From: Oligoflexia bacterium
Lineage (GTDB): Bacteria > Bdellovibrionota_G > JANQFH01
DNA length: 64,000 bases
Reading direction: 5' to 3'
NCBI GenBank assembly: GCA_028277945.1
Contig: JANQFH010000056.1
Span: 248,001-312,000, forward strand
The position numbers and the translations under genes are program-made. The notes under the pieces are model-generated. The model was not told where the DNA came from and did not search any database. It saw only the letters and a list, made by a program, of their open reading frames with translations. Shown here piece after piece: positions 1 to 8,535 of this stretch. Positions within the stretch are counted from its first letter, which is position 1. Each line of letters starts with the position of its first letter.

Positions 1-1
1 G

Positions 2-202
2 CAAAGCCATGTTGCTAGACGACAGACAATGATGCGGGACTACCCAGAGCTGGCAAAAAAGTTCAAAGAAAAAGTGCTTATCATTGCGGACAAGGACACA
101 CCTGCGTCGCTTTTAGATGAGGTTTTTCTCACGGTCAGCCAACGAGACTTTGGTAAGTTCCATCTCGTTGTGCAGAAAAGGCCAAAAGAAGAAGCTACTT
201 GA
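2..202 (+). CDS. ExbD/TolR-like protein, C-terminal end (partial)
   Basis: The reading frame is open from the window edge and stops at 200-202, giving the last 66 residues of a protein. The stretch VLIIADKDTPASLLDEVF followed by GKFHLVV resembles the periplasmic C-terminal domain of ExbD/TolR/AglS proteins, where a strand ending in ADKD is followed by a helix and a final strand. Such proteins form proton-driven inner-membrane motors with ExbB/TolQ partners. The N-terminal membrane anchor lies outside the window, so the assignment rests on the tail alone. Confidence 0.55.
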   Translation, partial: QSHVARRQTMMRDYPELAKKFKEKVLIIADKDTPASLLDEVFLTVSQRDFGKFHLVVQKRPKEEAT

Positions 203-223
203 TGTTCTGCCTTTGCGCTCTTC

Positions 224-1579
224 GTGCAACAAGAACAGCAAAAAACCAAAAACCAACCCCTATACGACACCATTATTATTGGTGCGGGATTTTCCGGATT
301 ATCGGCTGCCTATCATCTTTGTGAACAGAGGCGCCGTTGTGTCGTCATCGATCCAAACCCTTCTCTGGGTGGTTTGGTCGCAAGCCATAAATTTGACACA
401 TTCAGTATCGAGAAATTCTATCACCACTTGCAAAGGAGAGACGACCACACTGCAGAGATGATGCAGCGTCTCGGCATCGGACATCTGCTCAAGTGGCTAC
501 CTGCCTCGAACGCCTATCTCGCCGACAACAGACTCTATCCGCTTAATAACCCCCTGGATATATTGTGTTTTCAGCTGCTATCGCTCAAGGACAAGTGGCG
601 TCTGGCGCAGTTGGTGCGCAACGTCGACAAAATCGACAACCTCAATGAGATAGATGATCTCAGTGTCGAAGAGTGGATTACCAAGACGAGCAGCGCAGAT
701 GTTTACCGCAACTTCTTCGCACCGCTCATTCACAGCAAGTTTGGCAAAGAGGCGGCAAACATTTCCGCAGCCTGGATGGTTGGCAGGATCCGTTTCCGTT
801 CACACCGCTCTCTAAGAGGTGAAACGCTCGGCTACGTTGTTGGAGGTTTTCAGCAGTTGGTGGACGCCTTGCACAGTCATCTGCAGAATCGTTGTCAGTT
901 CTTCATGCAACAACGTGTGCTTCGTATCAGTCGCAATAAAGCTGGCATTTTTACCGTACAGACAGGAACGCAAGTTTTTCAAGGACGTAGTGTCATCACA
1001 ACGATTTCACCAAAAACGCTGTTGGAAATTATCGACTGGCCCGACGAGGAACGTCAACGACTGCAGCACTTGCCATTTCAAAAAGTAATCTGTGTTACAC
1101 TAGGAATTCGCCATAAAGTCCACCCTTACTACTGGTGCAACATTGCCAATCCCGAGGTAAGTTTTGCAGTATTGCTAGAGCATACGAATTTTTATAGAGA
1201 CCCACATTACCCGCCGGCGCTGTTATACCTTGCCAACTACTGCAGCTCGGAACAGGACTTTATCTGGCAGATGCAAGATGATGAAATTGTTGAGGCTTAT
1301 AAGCTTAGCCTGAATCGTTTCTTTGCCGTCAAAGACGCCGATATTCTCTGGTGGAAGCTGGCAAGAGCTGACGCTGCTGGGCTGATCTATCGACGTGGCA
1401 TTCTTAAGCAGATTCCCGCAGCCACCACCTCGATAGCTGGACTCTACACGATCGGTTTGATGCGTAGCTTTCCAGAACGATCTATCAACGATTCCATAAA
1501 ACAGGGCCACGAGGCGGCAACGCTTGCCAATACTTATCTTGGCCCGGTTGCAGTTGATTCAAACAGAGGTCTGGGTTAA
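224..1579 (+). CDS. FAD-dependent amine-oxidase-type oxidoreductase
   Basis: A 451-residue flavoprotein beginning at a GTG. The N-terminus shows a dinucleotide-binding Rossmann motif, IIIGAGFSGLSAAYHL, followed about 20 residues later by the acidic end of the second strand (VIDP) and a GG motif (SLGGLVASH). This layout is typical of the amine oxidase / protoporphyrinogen oxidase / UDP-galactopyranose mutase superfamily. The C-terminal segment TSIAGLYTIGL fits the second FAD-contact motif of that superfamily. The substrate cannot be told from sequence. The next gene, 11 bp downstream on the same strand, also starts with a Rossmann-like motif, so the two may act in one pathway. Confidence 0.75.
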   Translation: MQQEQQKTKNQPLYDTIIIGAGFSGLSAAYHLCEQRRRCVVIDPNPSLGGLVASHKFDTFSIEKFYHHLQRRDDHTAEMMQRLGIGHLLKWLPASNAYLADNRLYPLNNPLDILCFQLLSLKDKWRLAQLVRNVDKIDNLNEIDDLSVEEWITKTSSADVYRNFFAPLIHSKFGKEAANISAAWMVGRIRFRSHRSLRGETLGYVVGGFQQLVDALHSHLQNRCQFFMQQRVLRISRNKAGIFTVQTGTQVFQGRSVITTISPKTLLEIIDWPDEERQRLQHLPFQKVICVTLGIRHKVHPYYWCNIANPEVSFAVLLEHTNFYRDPHYPPALLYLANYCSSEQDFIWQMQDDEIVEAYKLSLNRFFAVKDADILWWKLARADAAGLIYRRGILKQIPAATTSIAGLYTIGLMRSFPERSINDSIKQGHEAATLANTYLGPVAVDSNRGLG

Positions 1580-1590
1580 AGAGGGTTATA

Positions 1591-3018
1591 GTGCGGGTTA
1601 ATGTCTGTTACGATGCGGTTGTTCTCGGCGAGGGGCTGCCACTTTTGGCTGCCGGCTTTACCCTGGCAAACGGTGGCGCACGGACACTGCTGGTGGATTT
1701 AGCAACCCAGGCGGATGGGTCTACGCCACCCTCTGCGTCAGGCGCACCTCCGTATCTAGAAGGCGTTGACCTGCTTAAACCCCTGCGGACCTTGGGGTTA
1801 CCACTTACTGAGCTTAGCAAATTAAAACCCATATCCCCATCCATGCAGATTGTTTTACCCGATGCAAGGGTTGACCTTGCCGCCAGTGAGGACCTCCTGC
1901 GGCAAGAGTTTTTGCGTGAGTTTCCACAGCTACGAAGTAAGAGCGTCCAACAGTGGATCGATTTAAGCAGCCGCGCCCGGATTGCAGCTCAGGCCCACAT
2001 TCGACATTTGCCACGCCTATCGCATCTGCCGGTACAAGGGTTGCGACAGCGTATACAAAACCGCAACACACTCAGCAGGCTAAAAACATTTTATAACAGT
2101 GAACCCTTTACAGATCCTTTTTGGCAGGTAGTCGCACGTGCCATCTGTCTCATGACGACAAACCTCGCGCCACCGGCCACCTTAGCTCATTCTATGGCAC
2201 AACGTATGATAACCTTAGGCCGTTTTGGTAGCTGCCCCAGCCACTCTCTTAAAACTGTATTACAACAGCAAGTGCATCATAAGGGCGGGGAGGTGCTTAA
2301 TCGTGGTCGCCTACGCGCGGTTGTTGGTCAAAGGCGTCTCTTCGAAGAACTTATACTGAGTGACGGTGAATTTGGACGTATACGTTTCCGCTCACTGCTG
2401 CTAACTACTTATCCCCATCGTCTGCAACCCTACCTGGAAGCCAGCAACATGCGTCTCAATCAACGGTGGCTGCGGCGCTGTAACATCCTGTTTGATCGCT
2501 ACCTTTTGCCGATCACGCTGATGCGGCAAGGCCTCCCCCCTGGTATGGCGAAGCGACTGCTGTTTATCCGCCATCCAGAGGCGCCTCTAGTAGCGGATAA
2601 CCTACTGCAGGTGGACTGCGACAACACGAATACGGATCAACCGCTACTCTGGGTTCGGTTTATCGTGCCCCATGGCCAACGGGTTGATAGCGAACTGACC
2701 AAACGCCTGTTAGCAAGCCTTGGCGAGGTCATTCCATTCTTGAATGAAAATCAGACACCACCCTTTCTACCTCTGCGGCTGCACGGGTTTCTCTATGAAA
2801 CCCGTGGCCAGGGTGTTGAGGCGATGTGGGGACTCTCACCCCTGACCCCCTGGAAAAACCTACAGCTTGCCGGTCCTGCTAACCTTCCTGCACTTGGATT
2901 GGAAGGGGAGTTGCTCAGCAGCGTGAAAACCGCTCAGCTGATGTTGTCCGGTGGTTTGGGTAGAGAACCACGTGGGCTAGGGCTCGAGAGAAACTCAATA
3001 AGCAGTTTTACGTCATAA
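1591..3018 (+). CDS. Putative FAD/NAD-binding (phytoene-dehydrogenase-like) protein
   Basis: A 475-residue protein with a GTG start. Its N-terminus, YDAVVLGEGLPLLAAGFTLA followed by LLVD, looks like a degenerate Rossmann fold: GEGLPLLAAG in place of GxGxxGxxxA. The C-terminus, NLQLAGPANLPALGLEGEL, resembles the FAD-contact motif of carotenoid/phytoene desaturase-like enzymes. No catalytic residue can be named. It follows the preceding flavoprotein by 11 bp and is probably co-transcribed with it. Its 3' end overlaps the convergent gshA gene by 85 bp. Confidence 0.5.
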   Translation: MRVNVCYDAVVLGEGLPLLAAGFTLANGGARTLLVDLATQADGSTPPSASGAPPYLEGVDLLKPLRTLGLPLTELSKLKPISPSMQIVLPDARVDLAASEDLLRQEFLREFPQLRSKSVQQWIDLSSRARIAAQAHIRHLPRLSHLPVQGLRQRIQNRNTLSRLKTFYNSEPFTDPFWQVVARAICLMTTNLAPPATLAHSMAQRMITLGRFGSCPSHSLKTVLQQQVHHKGGEVLNRGRLRAVVGQRRLFEELILSDGEFGRIRFRSLLLTTYPHRLQPYLEASNMRLNQRWLRRCNILFDRYLLPITLMRQGLPPGMAKRLLFIRHPEAPLVADNLLQVDCDNTNTDQPLLWVRFIVPHGQRVDSELTKRLLASLGEVIPFLNENQTPPFLPLRLHGFLYETRGQGVEAMWGLSPLTPWKNLQLAGPANLPALGLEGELLSSVKTAQLMLSGGLGREPRGLGLERNSISSFTS

Positions 3019-4328
3019 CGCCAACGTCCCTCCCAAAGTCGTAGCAGCTCTTCTGCGGGAGAGACACCTTTGCTGAAAACCTGATCTGCCAACGGCTCGA
3101 GGTACGGGCTATCGGCACTACCCTGTTGTCGATCGATCTCGGCGAGCGAATGGCGGGCGATTTCAACAAGCTCTTTGCTGAGTTCGAGCAGGGAATAGCG
3201 GTGTGCCTTTCCCGCAGCCAAGCCTCCAGCCGCAGCAGACCGCATGGCATCAAGACGCTGTTCGTAATTCAGATTGGCCACTAACTTCCACGCCTCGTCA
3301 AGGGCGTCATCGTTGTAAAAGATAGCCTTACAGAGCGCTGGGAAAGAGAGGGCTATGTCCAGACGATTGGTATCAACGCTGCGGATCTCAATGAAGTTTT
3401 TCAAACGCACTTCAGTAAAAATCGTCGACAAATGTAACAACCAATCATCAAGCTCCCAGGTGGCAACAGAATCTCTCTGCCACTGACGATAGGTCCGTTC
3501 TTCTGGCACCAAGACCTCTTCGGCTGTTGCATGTTTACGTCGGAATAGCATCGGTACATCCAGCGCATAATCAATATAGGCGTCAAAAAATGGCTCTGCC
3601 GCAAAGACAAAGGCTGGCACACCACAACGACCTGGATCCGTCTGTGTCCAGACGTGAGAGCGATAGCTCTGGTAGCCAGTTTTCTTTTGCGAATATAAGG
3701 GACTGTTAGCGTAGAGCGCAACAAAGAGTGGAACTAGCCCACAAGCTGTACGAAACTTTCGCTGGCAGTCCTGCTCATCTTTATAATCTAAAGAAACCTG
3801 AGTGGCTGACGTTAAACCCATCATGTAGAGACCGAGTTTGCTCCGCTTTGGCAGAATCGTCCGCATGATATTGTAACGTTCTTTGGGGACCCAGTGGAGT
3901 TGATCTGGAGTGTGCAGTGGGTTCATGCCACCAGATATGGGCATGATCTCTTGATAGATGTCCAACTGTGAGAGCTCCTGTTGCAAAGCAGAGATCTCAC
4001 GATGGAGAGCGGCAATCGTCTGGTGCGGCTCGCTACTGAGCTCAACCTGACCTGCGGGTTCCAGGGTGATACGCGAGGCGCCACGTTGCAGGGCCACAAG
4101 CTGGCTCGCCTCATAAACCGGCTGCCAGCCAAAGAGCTGGTGCAACTGCTGTAGGATAGTGGTAATGCTGATAGCACCGCTATACGGTAGGGGCTTAAGT
4201 CCATCGCGCATAAGAAAGATGCATTCCCACTCCACTCCGACGTGCAAAGCAGATTTTCCCTTCGCACCACTGGCAAAGTATGCACGCATCTGCCGATACG
4301 TCTTCTCATCTGGTACCCAAGATTTCAT
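2934..4328 (-). CDS. gshA: Glutamate--cysteine ligase (GCS2/plant type)
   Basis: A 464-residue enzyme of the GCS2 family, which joins glutamate and cysteine in the first step of glutathione synthesis. Supporting motifs are GVEWECIFL near residue 30, RITLEPAGQVELSSEP near 95 (substrate and metal binding), MMGLTSATQVSLDY near 170, and the segment around TDPGRCG near 235. Length and motif order fit the plant/alphaproteobacterial type rather than the E. coli type. The ATG overlaps the stop of the upstream amidase-like gene as TAATG, implying translational coupling. The 3' end overlaps the convergent flavoprotein gene. No glutathione synthetase gene is seen in the window. Confidence 0.88.
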   Translation of the reverse strand: MKSWVPDEKTYRQMRAYFASGAKGKSALHVGVEWECIFLMRDGLKPLPYSGAISITTILQQLHQLFGWQPVYEASQLVALQRGASRITLEPAGQVELSSEPHQTIAALHREISALQQELSQLDIYQEIMPISGGMNPLHTPDQLHWVPKERYNIMRTILPKRSKLGLYMMGLTSATQVSLDYKDEQDCQRKFRTACGLVPLFVALYANSPLYSQKKTGYQSYRSHVWTQTDPGRCGVPAFVFAAEPFFDAYIDYALDVPMLFRRKHATAEEVLVPEERTYRQWQRDSVATWELDDWLLHLSTIFTEVRLKNFIEIRSVDTNRLDIALSFPALCKAIFYNDDALDEAWKLVANLNYEQRLDAMRSAAAGGLAAGKAHRYSLLELSKELVEIARHSLAEIDRQQGSADSPYLEPLADQVFSKGVSPAEELLRLWEGRWRYDVKLLIEFLSSPSPRGSLPKPPDNIS

Positions 4329-5059
4329 TAGCGATAAGTGAGCGGTTTTGAAAACTGCACAATACCTTGAAAAATAGCCTTAGCCAACTTCTGGCGTTGT
4401 TTTTTGTTTAGGAGTCGTCGACAATCTATGGGACTGGACAAAAATCCAACGCCAATCATTAGGGAAGGTGACCGCACTCCTAACAGTGGCGCATACATAT
4501 TTCTCATGGTACCGACTGGAACCTCAGGAAAGTCCTGAGTAAATCTTAGAGTCATCTCAGTAAGCAGTCGATCGCTAGCAGCAAAGTTCTCAAGAGCAAC
4601 TGTTTCTAATGGCAAGAGAGAGGTGGCATGGTTACCGCTAGCAAAAGAGAGTGGCGCAAACGCCATATCCACGTCAGGTAGGAGGGCGTACAGGCGAATA
4701 CCGTGAGTTAGTGGCGAGGGGGATAATTCTGCGTGGATGGAGACAAAAGCATGGCCAGGATGCTCGTTGGCCAGTGCAACACGATCTTTCCACGACACTT
4801 CAATATCACCGCTGCGGGTCAAATACACCTTTTGGCGCCAGTTGTCTTGTAGGCTGATATTACGAATTCGTTTTGCAATATCGAACGTCAGTTCCTTTTC
4901 TATGAGTCCCCCGCAGCCGATGATACCATTCTTCTCTCCTCCTGCAGCTGGATCAATCACCAGAGCAAATACTGTGGCAGATTGGAACAAGCAATCCCAA
5001 GTGATTGTCAGGCAGAAAATCCATGTGACAATCTTTCGTCTAACCGGCTGGGTTGTCAT
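4328..5059 (-). CDS. Degenerate N-acetylmuramoyl-L-alanine amidase-like exported protein
   Basis: About 243 residues with an N-terminal basic and hydrophobic signal-like segment (RRKIVTWIFCLTITWDCLF), followed by an Amidase_3 fold signature: VIDPAAGG, EKELTFDIAKRI, VYLTRSGDIEVSWKDRVALAN, FVSIHAE and IGVGFLSSP. Active amidases have DPGHGG and a catalytic Glu in the VEVGFLSNP motif. Here the zinc-binding His is Ala and the catalytic Glu position is Gly, so hydrolysis is unlikely; the EK Glu and SIHA His remain. The start at 5059 is preferred because it begins the signal segment; an upstream ATG at 5095 would overlap the ftsY start codon. It is coupled to gshA by TAATG. Confidence 0.75.
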   Translation of the reverse strand: MTTQPVRRKIVTWIFCLTITWDCLFQSATVFALVIDPAAGGEKNGIIGCGGLIEKELTFDIAKRIRNISLQDNWRQKVYLTRSGDIEVSWKDRVALANEHPGHAFVSIHAELSPSPLTHGIRLYALLPDVDMAFAPLSFASGNHATSLLPLETVALENFAASDRLLTEMTLRFTQDFPEVPVGTMRNMYAPLLGVRSPSLMIGVGFLSSPIDCRRLLNKKQRQKLAKAIFQGIVQFSKPLTYR

Positions 5060-5093
5060 CGACTTAGTTCCCTGGTAGAAAAATCGACACGCC

Positions 5094-6056
5094 ATGGTTT
5101 GGGCTACTATAAAACGACGTCTCGGCTACCGTAAAGGAAAAGCAGAGGTAGATCATAAAAAAGGCAAGACCTCCTCCAGTTACCTTACACAGGGATTGCG
5201 GAAGATCTTCGCGGTAAACGGCAAACAACAGCAGCTGCTGGAGAAAGAACTAGAAGAGTTATTGTACACTGCTGATCTGGGCCCCAAGGTATCCGAAAGG
5301 CTGCTGCGACGTCTTGATGAAATGCCACAGCCATGGCTACGCGACGGGATTGTCAAAGCTTGGATGGAAGAGGTTTGTTCGCTACTCAAAGAGACGCAGG
5401 CAACAAAAGCGCATTTGACGCCAAGCGTTTGTAGTGAGGCGTTGCAAATCGTTCTTCTCGTTGGAGTGAATGGTGTTGGCAAAACCACCACAGCTGCTAA
5501 ACTCGCAAACTACTACAGCAAGACAAGGCACAGGAGGGTTATGCTGGCGGCAGCTGACACCTTTCGCGCTGCAGCTGGAGAACAGCTTAGGCAGTGGGCA
5601 GACAGAATCGGCGTGCCCTGTGTAAGTTCACAAGAGGGCGCTGATCCTGCAGCAGTGGCCTTTGATGCTGTTACAGCCGCGCGTTCAAGGAATTGCAATG
5701 TGCTTCTTATCGATACGGGCGGTCGTCTACACTCGAATCAGAATCTGATGGCCATGTTACAAAAAATGCAACGCACCATTAAGAAAGCCCTTGCTCAAGA
5801 CATTGATGAAGTACTGCTAGTACTCGACGCAACGACGGGTCAAAACGCTCTCGAGCAAGCCAAACAGTTTAACGAAACGATTGGTCTCACAGGCATTGTT
5901 CTTACAAAGGTTGACAGCAGTGCGAAGGGAGGGGCTCTGGTGGGCATCAGCGTTGAGCTCGGTTTACCAGTTACCTTCGTTGGCAGCGGAGAAAAGCTTA
6001 CTGATCTGCACTCATTTGACGCCGAACGCTTTGCCGCAGCCCTCTTTCAGGAATAG
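5094..6056 (+). CDS. ftsY: Signal recognition particle receptor FtsY
   Basis: A 320-residue SRP-family GTPase that docks ribosome-nascent-chain-SRP complexes at the inner membrane. The NG domain is complete: a helical N domain at about residues 25-110, the P-loop GVNGVGKTTTAAKLA, AADTFRAAAGEQL (the SRP-family insertion), DTGGRLHSN (G3), the G4 motif TKVDSSAKGG, and the closing GSGEKLTDLHSFD. The acidic A domain is short and basic-rich. It is divergent from the amidase-like gene. The Na/Pi transporter gene starts 3 bp after its stop, so the two are probably co-transcribed. Confidence 0.95.
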   Translation: MVWATIKRRLGYRKGKAEVDHKKGKTSSSYLTQGLRKIFAVNGKQQQLLEKELEELLYTADLGPKVSERLLRRLDEMPQPWLRDGIVKAWMEEVCSLLKETQATKAHLTPSVCSEALQIVLLVGVNGVGKTTTAAKLANYYSKTRHRRVMLAAADTFRAAAGEQLRQWADRIGVPCVSSQEGADPAAVAFDAVTAARSRNCNVLLIDTGGRLHSNQNLMAMLQKMQRTIKKALAQDIDEVLLVLDATTGQNALEQAKQFNETIGLTGIVLTKVDSSAKGGALVGISVELGLPVTFVGSGEKLTDLHSFDAERFAAALFQE

Positions 6057-6059
6057 TGT

Positions 6060-7688
6060 ATGGAAACGCTTATGCTCATGCTCGGCGGTGTCTGCTTTTT
6101 CCTCTACGGGCTGCAGCTCACCAAAGACGGGTTGCAACACGGTGGTGGCGACAGGCTACGCGACTATTTGAAAAAATCGACACAGAGCCGGTGGCTAGCC
6201 CTCTCTTTCGGTACCATTGGCACCTTTATATTACAAAGCTCTAGTGTGGCAACCGCCATGCTCGTTGGCCTAGCAAATGTGGGAATGATCGGTGTCAGCA
6301 ACGGCCTTGCGTTATCTCTGGGCGCTGGGATTGGCACAAGCCTATTTGTTCTTCTGTTGGCGAAGGTCATCGTCTTCCCTATCAAGGGTTATGCTATCTT
6401 TATGTTGCTCATCGGTTTCATTTTTTTACAGCTAGATAAGAAGGGCGGATCTAACCTCGGCAAAATCATCATGGGATTTGGCCTTATCTTATACGGTATC
6501 AAACTGATTGCTGAAACCGGCTCGTTTCTGCAGACAAGCCCGCTGTTATTGCAAAAACTGACAGAAATGGGAGAAACGCCGCTTGCAACCATAGTGATTG
6601 CCGCTCTGCTCACCACCCTACTACAGAGCTCTACGGCTACTATCGGTATTTTACTGTCACTATCGCTTTCGGGCCATCTGTCGTTGACACTTGCCGTTCC
6701 AGTGGTTCTAGGTGCCAACATAGGCACAACATCAACCGCTCTCTTAGCGAGTCTGCAGTCAAACGAACTTGGCAAACGTATTGCCGTAGGACAGCTCATA
6801 CTTAAGGTCGCCGGCGTCCTCGTGCTCCTGCCCTTTCTCAACCACTTCCTCCATCTTCTGCAGCTGGGGTTTTCGCAGCCTGCCAACCAAATCGCCCAAG
6901 CACACTTGATCTTCAATGTTGGCTGTGCGCTGTTGTTCACGCCCTTCGTGAGCTTAGTTTCAGGTTTGCTGAATAAACTGATTCCGCAAGATCTCGCCAC
7001 TGAAGAAGGGTTCCAGGTAAAATACCTTGACCGCCAAGTATTGGATACACCGATCCTCGCCTTTGGCAATGTTGTCAGAGAAATCCTCAGAATGGCAGAC
7101 ATTGTCCAAGACATGTTTGCACGCATCCTTGAGACCTTTGCAACCAATAATTTGAAGCTGCTGCAGAAACTGGAAGAGATGGACGACCGTGTCGATCTGC
7201 TTAACCGGGAGATCAAATTCTATTTGGCGCGTATCTCTCAGGGAGGACTCAGCCAAATACAGGCACAGCAACAACACCAGCTACTGCATCTTACTGCCGC
7301 TCTGGAAGAAGCAGGCGATGTCATCAATCGTAATCTGGGAAAACTGGTACGTAAAAAGACACGTCATCACCTGCAGTTTTCGACCGAGGGCTGGCATGAC
7401 ATTCAGTCACTGCACAGCCGGGTTTTGGAGAATATCAACCTGTCCATCTCCGCCTTTGCCACACAGCACCAAGAAATCGCTCGCAAAGTCGTGCGCCATA
7501 AGAAACACCTCTCTAACATCTTTGAAGAAATGCAACAGGGACACCTTAGTCGATTGCAGGAAGGTTTACAGGAGAGTTTTGCTACCAGTGCACTACATAT
7601 GGAGCTGCTTGCCAATATCGTCCGCATCAATCTGCTGGTCTCCAAGCTTGCCTATGCCGTTCTAGACCGCGACGACGAAGACGATTGA
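6060..7688 (+). CDS. Na+/phosphate cotransporter family protein with PhoU-like tail
   Basis: A 542-residue membrane protein. The N-terminal half (about residues 1-310) holds hydrophobic segments with the duplicated QSS motifs of the NaPi-II family: LQSSSVATAMLVG near residue 60 and LLQSSTATIGIL near 190, each followed by GANIGT- or GAGIGT-type sequences. The C-terminal 220 residues are helical and resemble PhoU. Such proteins import phosphate with sodium, or regulate phosphate; the exact role is uncertain. It follows ftsY by 3 bp. Confidence 0.87.
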   Translation: METLMLMLGGVCFFLYGLQLTKDGLQHGGGDRLRDYLKKSTQSRWLALSFGTIGTFILQSSSVATAMLVGLANVGMIGVSNGLALSLGAGIGTSLFVLLLAKVIVFPIKGYAIFMLLIGFIFLQLDKKGGSNLGKIIMGFGLILYGIKLIAETGSFLQTSPLLLQKLTEMGETPLATIVIAALLTTLLQSSTATIGILLSLSLSGHLSLTLAVPVVLGANIGTTSTALLASLQSNELGKRIAVGQLILKVAGVLVLLPFLNHFLHLLQLGFSQPANQIAQAHLIFNVGCALLFTPFVSLVSGLLNKLIPQDLATEEGFQVKYLDRQVLDTPILAFGNVVREILRMADIVQDMFARILETFATNNLKLLQKLEEMDDRVDLLNREIKFYLARISQGGLSQIQAQQQHQLLHLTAALEEAGDVINRNLGKLVRKKTRHHLQFSTEGWHDIQSLHSRVLENINLSISAFATQHQEIARKVVRHKKHLSNIFEEMQQGHLSRLQEGLQESFATSALHMELLANIVRINLLVSKLAYAVLDRDDEDD

Positions 7689-7715
7689 ATTTGTAACTAT
7701 TTAATATCATTGAGC

Positions 7716-7744
7716 TTGACACGCGGGTGGCCATAGGGTAGAAA
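7716..7744 (+). promoter_or_regulatory. Sigma-70 type promoter for zapA and 6S RNA
   Basis: A perfect -35 hexamer TTGACA (7716-7721), a 17-bp spacer and a -10-like TAGAAA (7739-7744) lie 48 bp before the zapA start. This is the clearest housekeeping promoter in the window. Confidence 0.6.
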
Positions 7745-7791
7745 TCCACACCGAGAGACAGTACTATGGAGCTAAGGAGTGTAGGCTAGCC

Positions 7792-8181
7792 ATGGACAAA
7801 GCTCCCATTCAGGAAAAAAAGGGCTCGCGGGAAGTGGTGATTCTTGGTGGACGCTATACCATCAAAAGCAGTTACCAATCCGCCTTTGTCGATCGTACTG
7901 CGGCACTAGTAAATCATGAAATGAATGAGATTATCCGCGACGGTGGGGTCATCCCAACGGACAAGGTAGCCATCCTAGCTTGCATGAACTTAGCCAGTGA
8001 ACTTTTGAAGATACGGGAGGAGTATCAAGGAGTTAGAGATAGAATAACCAAGAGGCTTGAAAAGATCTTGGCTATGCTCGATACCTGTTTAGCCCAGGAA
8101 GAAATGAGTTACGTAGTCGACAAGCCTCAGAGGAGAGAAATTCAGGAAAATGAAAATGAAAAGGCCCTGCCCTGCAGGTGA
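7792..8181 (+). CDS. zapA: Cell division protein ZapA
   Basis: A 129-residue protein. The N-terminal globular region (VVILGGRYTIKSSY, then a helix with AALVNHEMNEI) and the long C-terminal coiled coil (ILACMNLASELLKIREEYQ onwards) are the ZapA pattern. ZapA cross-links FtsZ filaments at the division site. In many Proteobacteria zapA is directly upstream of ssrS (6S RNA), and that order is kept here; this also supports the assignment. The last codons overlap the 5' strand of the 6S RNA closing stem. Confidence 0.88.
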   Translation: MDKAPIQEKKGSREVVILGGRYTIKSSYQSAFVDRTAALVNHEMNEIIRDGGVIPTDKVAILACMNLASELLKIREEYQGVRDRITKRLEKILAMLDTCLAQEEMSYVVDKPQRREIQENENEKALPCR

Positions 8182-8341
8182 TGGTAGGTGTGTTTTTTGA
8201 GCCAACACCAATAAACACGGGAGCTGGCGCTCTGTTACCGTGTGCAAGCCTTTAAATGGGAAGCCTGACGTAATAGCATCCAGCACCCACCTGGTAGCAA
8301 ACCGGGTTCAAAAGCCAAAAGCCACACGGCAGGTTGCGGGG
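8165..8341 (+). ncRNA. ssrS: 6S RNA
   Basis: About 177 nt. The 5' end (8165-8175, CCCTGC then CCTGC) pairs with the 3' end (8329-8341, GCAGG, a TT bulge, then GCGGGG) to form the closing stem. Internal blocks match the 6S pattern in order: a GAGCC box, GGGAGCTGGCGCTC, AAGCCTTTAAA, and an ACCTGGTAGCAAACCGGGT hairpin like the 3' hairpin of E. coli 6S RNA. 6S RNA mimics an open promoter and sequesters housekeeping RNA polymerase. Its position after zapA is the expected one. Exact ends are inferred from the stem. Confidence 0.85.
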
Positions 8342-8535
8342 ACGAGATATTTGGAGATCTTGGTGACCGCTGAGTTTTATAGATACCGAACGTCGTATGT
8401 TCGAACTTTGTCCAATATAGGCCGGCAGCGTACTGCAACTTGACCGGCAGCATTAGGGAGCTCTTCTAACTCCCAAACGCAGACAAGCATCATCCGAGAT
8501 CCCCGCACTATCTCCACGAGCGGAGGGACTTCGTC
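8342..8535 (+). other. 6S RNA-rny intergenic stretch
   Basis: No ORF is supported here. An inverted repeat CGAAC...GTTCG near 8387-8404 and a GGGAG...CTCCC pair near 8455-8477 are visible, but neither carries a T-tract. A GCGGAGGGA sequence before the rny ATG is a good ribosome binding site. No convincing promoter was found, so rny may depend on read-through or on a promoter I cannot recognise. Confidence 0.4.

Noticed and set aside
5060-5095. Longer amidase-like ORF starting at 5095, sharing CATG with the ftsY start.
   Set aside because: The added residues precede a good signal-peptide start, and the overlap would leave no room for either ribosome binding site.
6389-7216. A 275-residue minus-strand ORF inside the Na/Pi transporter.
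   Set aside because: It is a shadow frame of a well-supported membrane protein, Ser/Arg-rich with no motif.
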